Position numbers and translations under genes: made by a program. A stretch of 64,000 nt of DNA. Origin: Colwellia sp. (lineage in GTDB: Bacteria; Pseudomonadota; Gammaproteobacteria; Enterobacterales; Alteromonadaceae). The notes under the pieces are model-generated. The model ran no database searches and was not told the origin of the DNA. It saw nothing but the letters and a program-made list of their open reading frames with translations. Shown piece after piece: positions 24,522 to 32,879 of the stretch. Position 1 is the first letter of the stretch; every line of letters begins with the position of its first letter. The stretch covers positions 141,425-205,424 of the forward strand of contig JABSOW010000006.1 of the NCBI GenBank assembly GCA_013215465.1, in the 5' to 3' direction.

Positions 24522-25002
24522 TAGTGCTTATAGTTTTTTCTAAAAATATTATTGAGTTGTGATATAGAAGTAGCATTTCATGATCAAAAAATACCGCCAC
24601 CCTATTTAACATATTAAAGGTTGCAGCAATTTCTGGCTTGTTACCCTCATATTTTCTTATAGTTCTAGAGCATGGTTTTTTTGAAAATTTCAAATGGCGA
24701 TCAAGAATGTCGGTTGAGGGAGTGTAATTGTGGCCGAATAGCTTTAACTTGGTGGCCTTTAATATAGCTCTAATTCTTGAAGGAGTTAAACTCATTCGTA
24801 AAGCTATTTCTTTGGTTGTTATATTGAAATAAAAGAGTAAAACAACGATCAAGTTTCGTGCGGCACTTTGTTCTGAACTCCCTTTCCATTTAATTATATT
24901 AGGTTTTGGGTAGTCATTGTTCCAATAACAATATGGAGGTATTTTAAAAGCCTCATTAATTTCTAATTTTTTTAAACACTTTGGTTTTATATAATTGAGC
25001 AT
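24487..25002 (-). CDS. Hypothetical protein with helix-turn-helix-like segment
   Basis: The protein is 171 residues. TTKEIALRMSLTPSRIRAILKATKLKLFG (about 75-103) reads as a sigma-70-region-4 or LuxR-like helix-turn-helix. The C-terminal ~60 residues include a hydrophobic stretch (VAVFFDHEMLLLYHNSIIFL) that may pack as a core. It overlaps the next gene by 35 nt. The pair could be a regulator and its target protein, but the family is unknown to me. Confidence 0.6.
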   Translation of the reverse strand: MLNYIKPKCLKKLEINEAFKIPPYCYWNNDYPKPNIIKWKGSSEQSAARNLIVVLLFYFNITTKEIALRMSLTPSRIRAILKATKLKLFGHNYTPSTDILDRHLKFSKKPCSRTIRKYEGNKPEIAATFNMLNRVAVFFDHEMLLLYHNSIIFLEKTISTIDYSIYKEPIN

Positions 25003-25005
25003 ACT

Positions 25006-25218
25006 TTATAATTTACTCCAGTATCTATTGTTTAATTTCATCAATGATAACTTCATTGGACTCAATAACTTTGACGGTACAGATAAAGCGGCTGTTCGAG
25101 AATATTCACTTTGCTTTAGCCCCATAAAATGAATCATAGGCATTATGGCAATGTCAGCAAAAGCTGAAATAGATACTAGGGTTGCAAAGTTGAACACTAA
25201 TATTTTAGATTTAAACAT
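25006..25218 (-). CDS. Small protein with possible signal peptide
   Basis: The 70-residue frame starts behind ATGGAAGTGACTG and ends 3 nt before the next gene. The first ~22 residues (MFKSKILVFNFATLVSISAFADIA) look like a Sec signal peptide with an AFA-type cleavage site. The rest is basic and Leu/Ser-rich. It could be a small secreted protein translated with the next two genes, or a fragment. No family is recognised. Confidence 0.35.
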   Translation of the reverse strand: MFKSKILVFNFATLVSISAFADIAIMPMIHFMGLKQSEYSRTAALSVPSKLLSPMKLSLMKLNNRYWSKL

Positions 25219-25374
25219 AATCAGTCACTTCCATGTCATTTGATAATCATACATTCTAATATGTACAAATAATAAGCAACATCTATTTTATGAATCCTAG
25301 CTTAATACCTTTAATTACTAATAAGCATGATAGATTAGATATTTAATCCTCATATGTCTGTAAGAATAACTTAA

Positions 25375-26109
25375 TTATTTTCGAGATGATAAAAGTGTCA
25401 CTAAATTATGGCTTAATCTATCTAAAACAGATTGTGTTTCCATGTCCCATTGCTGATTTAAATACTCGATGACTAGATTGACGTTTGAAGGGAATAGTAC
25501 TTTTCCGTCTACCTTAGCAAACGGCCCATCAGTTTCGAGTAACACCCTATCCTGAGGTAACCAAGAAATAATTTTCTTTCCTCTTGATGATTGCAACATT
25601 GCTGGCCCTATAGAAAAGTAGCAACCTAACTCAGCAGCCTTAAATACTTGTTTTTTAGTTGCCAAGAACCAGTGCAAAATAGGGGTTCCAGATTTTGGGA
25701 ACTGGTTCAAACAATCTAAGATTTGCTCTACTGCATTTAAACTATGAATTGTTAGTATTTTATCGTCGAATTCTTCACATTTATTTAATATATGCTTAAA
25801 AACGGATAATTGAACATCCAAGTGTTCCTTATATCCACTAGAGCCATCAAGACCTATTTCACCAATATATCTAGTTTGATCAACTAACTTATCAAATAAT
25901 ACAAGCTCATTTTCTCTTTGATGCGCTAACTGAGGATGTAAGCCTAATGCTGTTTTGCAATGATTTAAGCCTTCAGTTAACTTAACAGTACCTTCCCAAG
26001 CAGAAGGTACTGTCGTAACAGATAGAACATAGTAATTTGATTGCCTTATATCATTCAATATCTCTTGATGATTAGGATATAAATCAACATGGCAATGCAT
26101 GTCCATCAT
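25375..26109 (-). CDS. qatD: QatD, TatD-like metal-dependent nuclease of the Qat defence system
   Basis: The protein is 244 residues with the TatD TIM-barrel ligands: HCHVDLY (first metal pair), IGEIGLDGS (Glu), LTIHSLNA (His), ILHWFLATK (His) and LLETDGPFA (Asp). Its ATG overlaps the qatC stop (TAATG). TatD enzymes are Mg-dependent DNases. In QatABCD this subunit is essential for phage defence, although the mechanism is not settled. It closes the operon, and no terminator is obvious in the AT-rich 156-bp gap behind it. Confidence 0.92.
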   Translation of the reverse strand: MMDMHCHVDLYPNHQEILNDIRQSNYYVLSVTTVPSAWEGTVKLTEGLNHCKTALGLHPQLAHQRENELVLFDKLVDQTRYIGEIGLDGSSGYKEHLDVQLSVFKHILNKCEEFDDKILTIHSLNAVEQILDCLNQFPKSGTPILHWFLATKKQVFKAAELGCYFSIGPAMLQSSRGKKIISWLPQDRVLLETDGPFAKVDGKVLFPSNVNLVIEYLNQQWDMETQSVLDRLSHNLVTLLSSRK

Positions 26110-27440
26110 TATGTTTTTTCCGACTTCAGAAATATTTCAACTTCTTTTAAGCCACGCTCTATTGTTGATTCTAATTGATTTCTGATCGTAATATCTTCTG
26201 GGATCGGACCGCTTTGTCGCAACCATGACTTATAATTTTTTGCTTTATTTTGTCTGATAATCGCAGTAGATAAGGCTTGAAGATCATCACGAGTATCTTT
26301 CTCTTTCATTAAGCCCTTAAGTCTTTTAGTTTTGTACGGGGCATCCACCGTAAACCCGGAATGATGCACAGAAGCTCTTCGAATTATACAAGGAACACAA
26401 TGTCCACACTGCTTATTTTCACGATGCCAATGACTACATGAAACGCTTAAGGGTATAGCTTTTTCTATTGCTTTTTGATCAACACACTCAGCTAACATTT
26501 CACCTTTTGTTTTAAATTGATATGGATTGACGAATTTCACATGAAATCCAGCATCTTTAAGGAGTCCTTCCAATCGACTTAGAAAATGAGGATGCGTTGT
26601 GCGAGTGCTATGACTGCCAATTCGTCTTCTCGTTAATGGTGGATTTATTGATATATAGCCATTTTCCGGCACGATGATTGTAGAAATATCAGAGTCATTA
26701 TTAGCACTTCTTAATGCTGAAATACCAAGTACAGACATAGCGAGAAAGTTAAAACTTCGTCCGCGCATTGTTACATCAGTTTTATCTTTTAATCGATCAA
26801 TAAGATGAGGAGATATAGAATAAGATAATTCGCCAAATGGCGGGGTTAATAATGTTTTAATTTTTTCTTGTTTAGCACCATCACCTCGGTAAGCATGACT
26901 TACTAATAATGGTTTATAATCCGACTTTCCATTAAGTATGTCTATTGCACCTACCGCACTATCTAAGCCACCAGAAAATAAACAAATAGCATTTAAACCT
27001 TTCAGGCTCCTAGCTTTTGCTTTGGCTTTGTCACTTTTTTTAGGTTTTGGCATTCGCATCTTTGTTTTTATAAATGTGAACATCCATTGGTCACCTGTCA
27101 AAAAATTCAAAATTGAACTTAATTCTTCAGCCAAAAAACCCCACATATTTACATTGGATACAGGAACGTGTAAGTGCATTTGTCTAGCCCAAGCGTTTGC
27201 GGCTTTATCTCTCAATTCAAAGGTGTCCGCTGCGGTAACTGCTGTTGCAATGGTAAGTAAGTCAATGGCATCACCATCAACATAAACACCAAGATCACGC
27301 ACAGTGTCCATTAAAGCTCTAGAAGCCAAACTGTTTTTACTACTGTCATATTGATGAGTATTATAAATTTGAACTGGATGACAGCCTTCTGAAAATTCAG
27401 GTAATTTAGCCGGATCGTTATTAAAATAAAAATTAGTCAT
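26109..27440 (-). CDS. qatC: QatC, QueC-like PP-loop protein of the Qat defence system
   Basis: The track gives a TTG start at 27461, but the ATG at 27440, preceded by GTGGGAGAG and overlapping the qatB stop, is the better choice and gives 443 residues. The PP-loop ATP-pyrophosphatase motif is LFSGGLDSAVG, and CGHCVPC with an upstream Cys forms the QueC-type zinc site. QueC makes preQ0 from carboxydeazaguanine; in Qat the domain is thought to modify an unknown substrate. The N-terminal ~140 residues are specific to QatC. Confidence 0.93.
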   Translation of the reverse strand: MTNFYFNNDPAKLPEFSEGCHPVQIYNTHQYDSSKNSLASRALMDTVRDLGVYVDGDAIDLLTIATAVTAADTFELRDKAANAWARQMHLHVPVSNVNMWGFLAEELSSILNFLTGDQWMFTFIKTKMRMPKPKKSDKAKAKARSLKGLNAICLFSGGLDSAVGAIDILNGKSDYKPLLVSHAYRGDGAKQEKIKTLLTPPFGELSYSISPHLIDRLKDKTDVTMRGRSFNFLAMSVLGISALRSANNDSDISTIIVPENGYISINPPLTRRRIGSHSTRTTHPHFLSRLEGLLKDAGFHVKFVNPYQFKTKGEMLAECVDQKAIEKAIPLSVSCSHWHRENKQCGHCVPCIIRRASVHHSGFTVDAPYKTKRLKGLMKEKDTRDDLQALSTAIIRQNKAKNYKSWLRQSGPIPEDITIRNQLESTIERGLKEVEIFLKSEKT

Positions 27441-28317
27441 CGAAACTCTCCCACTCGTCAACAGTCATTGAAATTGCATCTATTTGAATTTTTGTAATAT
27501 TGTCTCTGGTGATATTACTTGGGTTTCCATTAGTCACGATATCCATTTGCTCTTGTGCAATCACTTTTATTAATTCCCTTAATTCTTCTTCCATTCTGTG
27601 ATGTTTGCTTGGAGGTTCAACATGAAACCAAGCTCTACCCATTCCTGTAACGACATCCTGAAATATGAGATCGGTTAAATAGCATGAAATAGTTTCTTGT
27701 ATAACTTCATCAGTAAAGCTTTCAGGTTCGAAATCATTAGTATCAGGTAACGCTTCTTCTAAAGCATAATCGAGTGCTATTCGAATAGCATCGGCATCAG
27801 CATTATCAGGCGCTAGGTGAGATGCAATTTTATCAATTGCTTGATCTGTCGTTAGACCTTTCAAATCTCCAAGTGATAATTTTTGGTGATTTACTGTAAC
27901 GCTATCACCGCGCATAATACCAAGTAACCCTGTACCAGCGGTAATACCACTTGCTAACCTTCTACTTGTCCCTTTACCTCCACCTGACGACTTCTTAGCA
28001 TAGCTTTTTAATGATTTTCTTAAATTGGATGTAGTGCCGCCTGACTGAGCATACTTTCCAAACGCTAATCTGGCACTAGCAAATCGATTAGGCTGAGCTG
28101 GTATATGGGCAGGGCCAGGAATTTCACTTTGAACCTGAGCATTATCTATTTCGTTACTATCATTATCTTGTGAGCCATCGGCATCACTTTGATCTGTATT
28201 AATATCCCCATCACTACCTGATGAAGGCTCTATTGTTATTGTGTCGCCTTGTTCTGCCCATGGCGGAACAAGTGGACTTTGGTTATTTGGACCAAGAGAT
28301 GAAGCCGAAGTACCCAT
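27433..28317 (-). CDS. qatB: QatB of the Qat defence system
   Basis: The protein is 294 residues. It begins with a disordered Ser/Asp/Pro/Gly-rich segment of about 85 residues (MGTSASSLGPNNQSPLVPPW), then a basic patch (LRKSLKSYAKKSSGGGKG) and an alpha-helical C-terminal domain with many acidic residues. This layout is that of QatB. Its biochemical role is unknown; it may be a substrate for QatC. It starts at the base where qatA stops and overlaps qatC by 8 nt. Confidence 0.88.
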   Translation of the reverse strand: MGTSASSLGPNNQSPLVPPWAEQGDTITIEPSSGSDGDINTDQSDADGSQDNDSNEIDNAQVQSEIPGPAHIPAQPNRFASARLAFGKYAQSGGTTSNLRKSLKSYAKKSSGGGKGTSRRLASGITAGTGLLGIMRGDSVTVNHQKLSLGDLKGLTTDQAIDKIASHLAPDNADADAIRIALDYALEEALPDTNDFEPESFTDEVIQETISCYLTDLIFQDVVTGMGRAWFHVEPPSKHHRMEEELRELIKVIAQEQMDIVTNGNPSNITRDNITKIQIDAISMTVDEWESFDD

Positions 28318-30077
28318 TATTTATTTCCTTCTAATTCTTTTTTAATTAGTGACATCCATTTTTGCTTGGGAATGCTATTTAAAAACGTAAGAAAGCTAGA
28401 CCTACATTTTATATCAACTAAGGCTAGCAACCTTCCCCCATATGTACCTAATGGGGGCTTGGTCCAATCATCAATTAATTTAAGATGCTCTATTAGCCCA
28501 TCCATCACAGCTAAATAGTCTTCTTTACCTGTTTGTTCAATTAATTGAGAATTTACAATACTGACACGGGTTTTCTGCTTAAGTATCCCGTCTAACAGCT
28601 TTTGGGCAGCTCCTGACATAACAGTATTAACAACTCCCATTGGTATACTTTCTCTACTTAAGTATGCCGCTGCGGTAAGATCCATCGTGGAAAATTGAGG
28701 TGCTAATTTCGACCATTGTTCTATAAAATCAATATCTGCTGCCCATTCATCAGGCAGTACAATATCATCGATATCTTTTTCTTTATTTTCTAAGTCTACA
28801 ATGACTTTTGGAGTCCCTTTTTCTTGATCGATAAGTTCATATAACTTATTGGTTGCTTGGGTTCCCATACAACGTTCAAAAATAACTAATTTTGTTATTG
28901 TCTTTTCATCCAGTTGCATACCGCGCCTCAATGCGGTTTTTCGCCTCATTTTGACTTGGTTCAAGAGGCGTTTTACTATTCTTGGGTTACCATTAATATT
29001 GGGCGATTCGGCCAATAATGGCGCAAGTTGCTCAGCAACTTTAAACCTATTTCGTAGTTCTGCTATATCATTAATATCTCTACCATCTAACAATTCATCA
29101 ACTGAGATTTGTGGTTGTTTCCAAGATAATTTTAATGACTCTTCAAGAGCTAATCTTAACTTTTCTAGTTCAATATCCGAAACACCGTAATCTTGAGCTA
29201 TCAACATAATTAAATACGCACGAATTTCAACAATACCAGGACGCGGAACATGTACTGGTATTTGAATTAACTTATCTAGATAGTCAGTTTGGTGTCGTTG
29301 TGAAACACCTTTATGATATTGAGGAACTGCTAAGCGGATCATATCTTCATCAGCAGCAATGACAAAAGCAGTATTTGGTAAAAATAAAAATAATCTGATT
29401 GCTTCAAGAGTAGATATTGCATTAAAAGGCGAACAACGATCAAGGTTATCTACGTAAACAATTAATGGTTTATCAAACTCCTCAAGCAATGATGAGTAAG
29501 CATTTCTAAACTCTTTAATTTCTTTTGGTGGGGAAAACTTCTTTTTGTCCTTCAATATCCCTTTGTTCTTTTTAACTATTTTGTTCGCACCTTCAGCAAC
29601 GTCTTTTAGTTCATCTACTCCAATATCATCTTCGTCTTCACCATCAAAAAAGCCTAAAAGTTTTTGAATGCCTCCACCAGTATAAATCCCTGCTAATGCA
29701 GAGCCTCCATCCATGAGAAGTCCCATTAGGCGGATTTTATCGACACGACCAGCAAACTCCTTTGCCTTTATATATAGATCTTTATCTTTTTCAGCTTGTT
29801 TTATTAATTCAGACGCTATCGTTTCTAATAACGCAGCTTTAGCATCATCATAGCCCTGGAACATCCATGCATCAAAGTGAACTTGTATATAATCTTGCTG
29901 ATCAGCTTCTAATGCTTTTTTTGTTAACTCAAGAATTGTGGATTTCCCCGCTCCCCAGTCCCCAAAGACCCCAACGCTAATTGGCATTAGATTTTTTTCA
30001 GTTATAAGATCTTTAATCGATAGAGCTGTTTCATTGAAGTTTAGAAAATCGATCTTTGATTCTTTATCAGACCACAT
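28317..30077 (-). CDS. qatA: QatA, KAP-family P-loop ATPase of the Qat defence system
   Basis: The ATG at 30077 (MWSDKESKIDFL) has an AAAGGGAGATTAT ribosome site and is preferred to the track start at 30113, giving 586 residues. Walker A is GVFGDWGAGKSTI, Walker B is LIVYVDNLDRCSP, and AADEDMIRLAV follows, all typical KAP NTPase features. A weakly hydrophobic Gly-rich insert (LLMDGGSALAGIYTGGG) sits where some KAP proteins carry membrane segments. It is first in qatABCD and likely the energy-using or sensing unit. A 10-bp inverted repeat lies upstream. Confidence 0.92.
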   Translation of the reverse strand: MWSDKESKIDFLNFNETALSIKDLITEKNLMPISVGVFGDWGAGKSTILELTKKALEADQQDYIQVHFDAWMFQGYDDAKAALLETIASELIKQAEKDKDLYIKAKEFAGRVDKIRLMGLLMDGGSALAGIYTGGGIQKLLGFFDGEDEDDIGVDELKDVAEGANKIVKKNKGILKDKKKFSPPKEIKEFRNAYSSLLEEFDKPLIVYVDNLDRCSPFNAISTLEAIRLFLFLPNTAFVIAADEDMIRLAVPQYHKGVSQRHQTDYLDKLIQIPVHVPRPGIVEIRAYLIMLIAQDYGVSDIELEKLRLALEESLKLSWKQPQISVDELLDGRDINDIAELRNRFKVAEQLAPLLAESPNINGNPRIVKRLLNQVKMRRKTALRRGMQLDEKTITKLVIFERCMGTQATNKLYELIDQEKGTPKVIVDLENKEKDIDDIVLPDEWAADIDFIEQWSKLAPQFSTMDLTAAAYLSRESIPMGVVNTVMSGAAQKLLDGILKQKTRVSIVNSQLIEQTGKEDYLAVMDGLIEHLKLIDDWTKPPLGTYGGRLLALVDIKCRSSFLTFLNSIPKQKWMSLIKKELEGNK

Positions 30078-30092
30078 ATAATCTCCCTTTAG

Positions 30093-30131
30093 ATTTATGA
30101 TTAAGATTCGCAATTAACTTCAATCATAAAT
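30093..30131 (-). promoter_or_regulatory. Inverted repeat upstream of qatA
   Basis: ATTTATGATT (30093-30102) and AATCATAAAT (30122-30131) form a perfect 10-bp inverted repeat with a 19-nt spacer, 16-54 nt before the qatA start. It could be an operator or a leader hairpin. No regulator gene is adjacent. Confidence 0.45.
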
Positions 30132-30209
30132 TTATATTATTCTTAATTAGTATCAATTATTAAAACAGGTTTTAATGTTTGTAATATTGAATTAAATCAA
30201 TTTATTTCT

Positions 30210-30338
30210 TTTTTCATTCACCCTGATCGCATCATATCTCTTTGCTAAACCAGAAATAGATATGCGATCAAAGTGTTTTTCTTCAGCTCTACCTTCTGCG
30301 GGTCGAGCTTTAATGAGATCGAGTTCTAACTATGCAAA
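30210..30338 (-). pseudogene. Decayed serine recombinase fragment
   Basis: The minus strand reads FA*LELDLIKARPAEGRAEEKHF, then SISGLAKRYD. It aligns with FAQLERDLIKSRTAEGREAAKAKGKH and SISSLARTYN of the intact recombinase at 8956-9525. It has an internal stop and an internal deletion between helix E and the HTH. It lies exactly between the Qat and Wadjet-like operons, so it probably marks an old insertion point. Confidence 0.75.
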
Positions 30339-30461
30339 AATATAAAAATATATCATCACATTTGAGAATGCGATGATCGTTGCTAGTATTTAATGATCAG
30401 TAAATGATATTTAATAGTGCCTACCAAAACTAAACCTCACAATAAATAGAAGTTAATTCAC

Positions 30462-31814
30462 CTATTCCGGATAAAACTTTGTACCTGTATCTCCACGCTT
30501 TATTCTCTCAAGCCAATCGTGATAAACATACGGTCTTAAATGAGGTTTTTTTCCTTTTCTCTGCTCCAACAGCCTTTGTAAATTATCAGCATTATCTGAA
30601 TATTCGTAATAATGCTTCTCCATATCATAATCAATATTATTTTCTGAGCAAACAAACTCCCCTGTCGATAGGGCTATTGACGGCAATAATACGTTCGATA
30701 TATTAAAGTTGTGCCAAGATTTATTTTTATTACCTACTGCTGATAACCTTGCCAATTCTATTTCTTTTTCTGCAAGAAGTTGACACCCATGGTCATATTC
30801 CATTTCCCACATCATAAAGAATTGCTCTTTCCATCGACTTAAATCCTGCCCTTCATATAAGAATACACTAAATAGCCTATCTTCAAGCTGTGATTCAAAG
30901 TTACCTTGCTCATCAATAGGATCTTTTTCAAAAGAAAACTGTAAAACTATAAGCATCAGGCATAGTAAAGATGAACGGTTCATCCCTCGTCCAAATTCCA
31001 TTTTTAATGAACTAATAAGTAAGGGATCAGAGTTGCGGAATAAACCATCAATAATACCCTCAGGAAAAGTAGACATTAAGGTAGGCATATTCAAAACTAG
31101 TTCGCAGGCATAAATTACAATTTTTAATTTCTTTTTAAACTCTAACTCAGAGAATATTTGTTCAACAAACGCTAAAACACATGTGTATTCTGTTGTATTT
31201 ATTTCTTCTAATTTGGTTTTATATTTTTTTTCTAGAAGACCTAATGAAACACAATCCATCCTTGATTCATAAATCTCTAATGCAATCAATTGCTCTTGAG
31301 AAAACGCATGTCCTTCAATAACAGCAAGCATGCTTAAGGGAGTTGAGTGAACTAACCTGAATGCACCACCATTATAGTCGTGGTATTTAAATTGAATATG
31401 GACCCCATGATCTTTATCATAAGATAAAATTGCACGCATCTCTCTATAAGTAAAATGATCACTTTCAGTCTCACGATTCAAGTCGCTATGCTGTTCAATT
31501 TCAGAGTCATTTAATGCAAAAACCTCCAAACACTTAGAGTTATTTTCGCTCTTTAGACAGTTAAAAAGCCTAATGCTGTACTCAATTCCCCACAAAGTAG
31601 ATGTTGAATCTAAAAAGTGTACCGATTCATGAATAAATGTTTTATAAAACTCAATTTCCTTTGGTGTAAATGACTCGGTGCTTTTAGCCGTTAGAATCTC
31701 CATTGCTCTGACTGCATCAACACTTAGTTTGTCGTTATTTAATTCAATAAGTTGAGTAAAAAAATAGTAACGCCCGTAATCTTCATTATTAAATATGCAC
31801 TTGCTCAATTTCAA
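30462..31814 (-). CDS. Putative HExxH zinc metalloprotein at the end of the Wadjet-like operon
   Basis: The protein is 450 residues. FYKTFIHESVHFLDSTS (about 63-79) contains HESVH, the zincin HExxH motif, in a helical context with a preceding acidic helix. A downstream Glu/Asp-rich region (IYESRMDCVSLGLLEKKY) could supply the third ligand. There is no signal peptide, so it is cytoplasmic. It lies 14 nt after a small membrane-protein gene, and both follow the SMC operon on the same strand. Wadjet operons as described contain only jetABCD, so a protease-like companion is unusual. It may be an effector or may act on phage or host proteins; activity is inferred from one motif. Confidence 0.6.
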   Translation of the reverse strand: MKLSKCIFNNEDYGRYYFFTQLIELNNDKLSVDAVRAMEILTAKSTESFTPKEIEFYKTFIHESVHFLDSTSTLWGIEYSIRLFNCLKSENNSKCLEVFALNDSEIEQHSDLNRETESDHFTYREMRAILSYDKDHGVHIQFKYHDYNGGAFRLVHSTPLSMLAVIEGHAFSQEQLIALEIYESRMDCVSLGLLEKKYKTKLEEINTTEYTCVLAFVEQIFSELEFKKKLKIVIYACELVLNMPTLMSTFPEGIIDGLFRNSDPLLISSLKMEFGRGMNRSSLLCLMLIVLQFSFEKDPIDEQGNFESQLEDRLFSVFLYEGQDLSRWKEQFFMMWEMEYDHGCQLLAEKEIELARLSAVGNKNKSWHNFNISNVLLPSIALSTGEFVCSENNIDYDMEKHYYEYSDNADNLQRLLEQRKGKKPHLRPYVYHDWLERIKRGDTGTKFYPE

Positions 31815-31828
31815 ACGTCCTTGTTGTA

Positions 31829-32272
31829 TTACTTTTTAATTTGGCCATTAAATTCAAGTTCTAATTTAGCTGGTTTCCCTGACATATTGGGTGTTAACCC
31901 TCTTCGTTGTAATTCAAACCCAATCAAGGAAATAGAGTAAGCTAAAACCACCCACCAGAAACTGTAATTAGAATACATTAATACAAAACCTATTAAAGCT
32001 GCACCGATATATACTATTAACCCTACTCGAAAGAATATCGGATAATATGCTTTAAAGTTCCTGTAAACATTGTCAGCCCTCAAGGAAGCAGAGTTTAAAG
32101 CACGAATGTAATGAACATGTGATTCATCTACTTTCAATTTTTCAAGAACATCCATATCCAACCTCAGCATTTCAATTTGGTGTTTTTCAGCCGCCCGTCG
32201 ATTATTTATACTGGTATAAACAAGTGCTATGAAAGCCAACAGTATACCTAAAGCTTTGAGATATATTTCCAT
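31829..32272 (-). CDS. Small membrane protein in the Wadjet-like operon
   Basis: The protein is 147 residues. An N-terminal helix (ALGILLAFIALVYTSI, ~7-23) is followed by ~55 charged helical residues, then a hydrophobic hairpin (VGLIVYIGAALIGFVLMY and FWWVVLAYSISLIGF). The C-terminal tail is cytoplasmic. It lies 46 nt after the MukE-like gene and 14 nt before the HExxH gene. Three-helix proteins with a cytoplasmic coil of this kind recall membrane effectors in defence islands, but no family is assigned. Confidence 0.6.
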   Translation of the reverse strand: MEIYLKALGILLAFIALVYTSINNRRAAEKHQIEMLRLDMDVLEKLKVDESHVHYIRALNSASLRADNVYRNFKAYYPIFFRVGLIVYIGAALIGFVLMYSNYSFWWVVLAYSISLIGFELQRRGLTPNMSGKPAKLELEFNGQIKK

Positions 32273-32318
32273 TAAGATTACCTATTATTTGGGTGTTCAT
32301 TTTTAAAAGCAAAACTGA

Positions 32319-32879
32319 CTAATTTAAGTTTTGAAAGCGCTCTGATATTTCATCAAAAAAAGCTTTACCAGCATCAGATAGTAAATATGCGTTAACACTC
32401 GGTTTTTTCAGCAAGATATTACGATCAATTAAAATACTTTTTATTGCACTACTAAAGCCATTTTTAATATCAGAACGCTGTAGAACTTCTTTTGTATCAT
32501 CCATTTGCTCTATTGCTTCAATATCTGCTTCCGTTAATCCACCAGACGATTCGGTTAATTTAGTTATCCGATAATTATTTTCCGTAATGTACTTTCCTAT
32601 CAATAACAACAGTACACATACTTTCATCGTTACATCAGTTTTTAATTCTTCTTGCTTGCTTGCTAAGTCTCGAATGAATATAAATGATGGTGACTCTACA
32701 AAGTCGCAACCAGACATTTCATATTGCTGCCGATAATCATTCAAATTTCCCATTATTTCACTAAATAAGTGATTCTCAACAAATTCACCTGCATTGTTAA
32801 GTATGGTTTTATTAATAACTTTACCATTAGTAAATTGATCAAATATTTCTTTGCTTAACAATTTATTATACATATTCAA
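32319..32879 (-). CDS. jetB: JetB/MukE-like (KITE) subunit of a Wadjet-like condensin
   Basis: The protein is 186 residues, with tandem winged-helix layout: an N-terminal YNKLLSKEIFDQF region, a central hydrophobic helix TMKVCVLLLLIGKYITENNYRI, and a C-terminal beta wing ILLKKPSVNAYLLSDAGKAFFDEI. This length and pattern fit MukE/MksE/JetB, which bind the kleisin. It overlaps the kleisin gene by 14 nt. Assignment depends strongly on context. Confidence 0.75.
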   Translation of the reverse strand: MNMYNKLLSKEIFDQFTNGKVINKTILNNAGEFVENHLFSEIMGNLNDYRQQYEMSGCDFVESPSFIFIRDLASKQEELKTDVTMKVCVLLLLIGKYITENNYRITKLTESSGGLTEADIEAIEQMDDTKEVLQRSDIKNGFSSAIKSILIDRNILLKKPSVNAYLLSDAGKAFFDEISERFQNLN

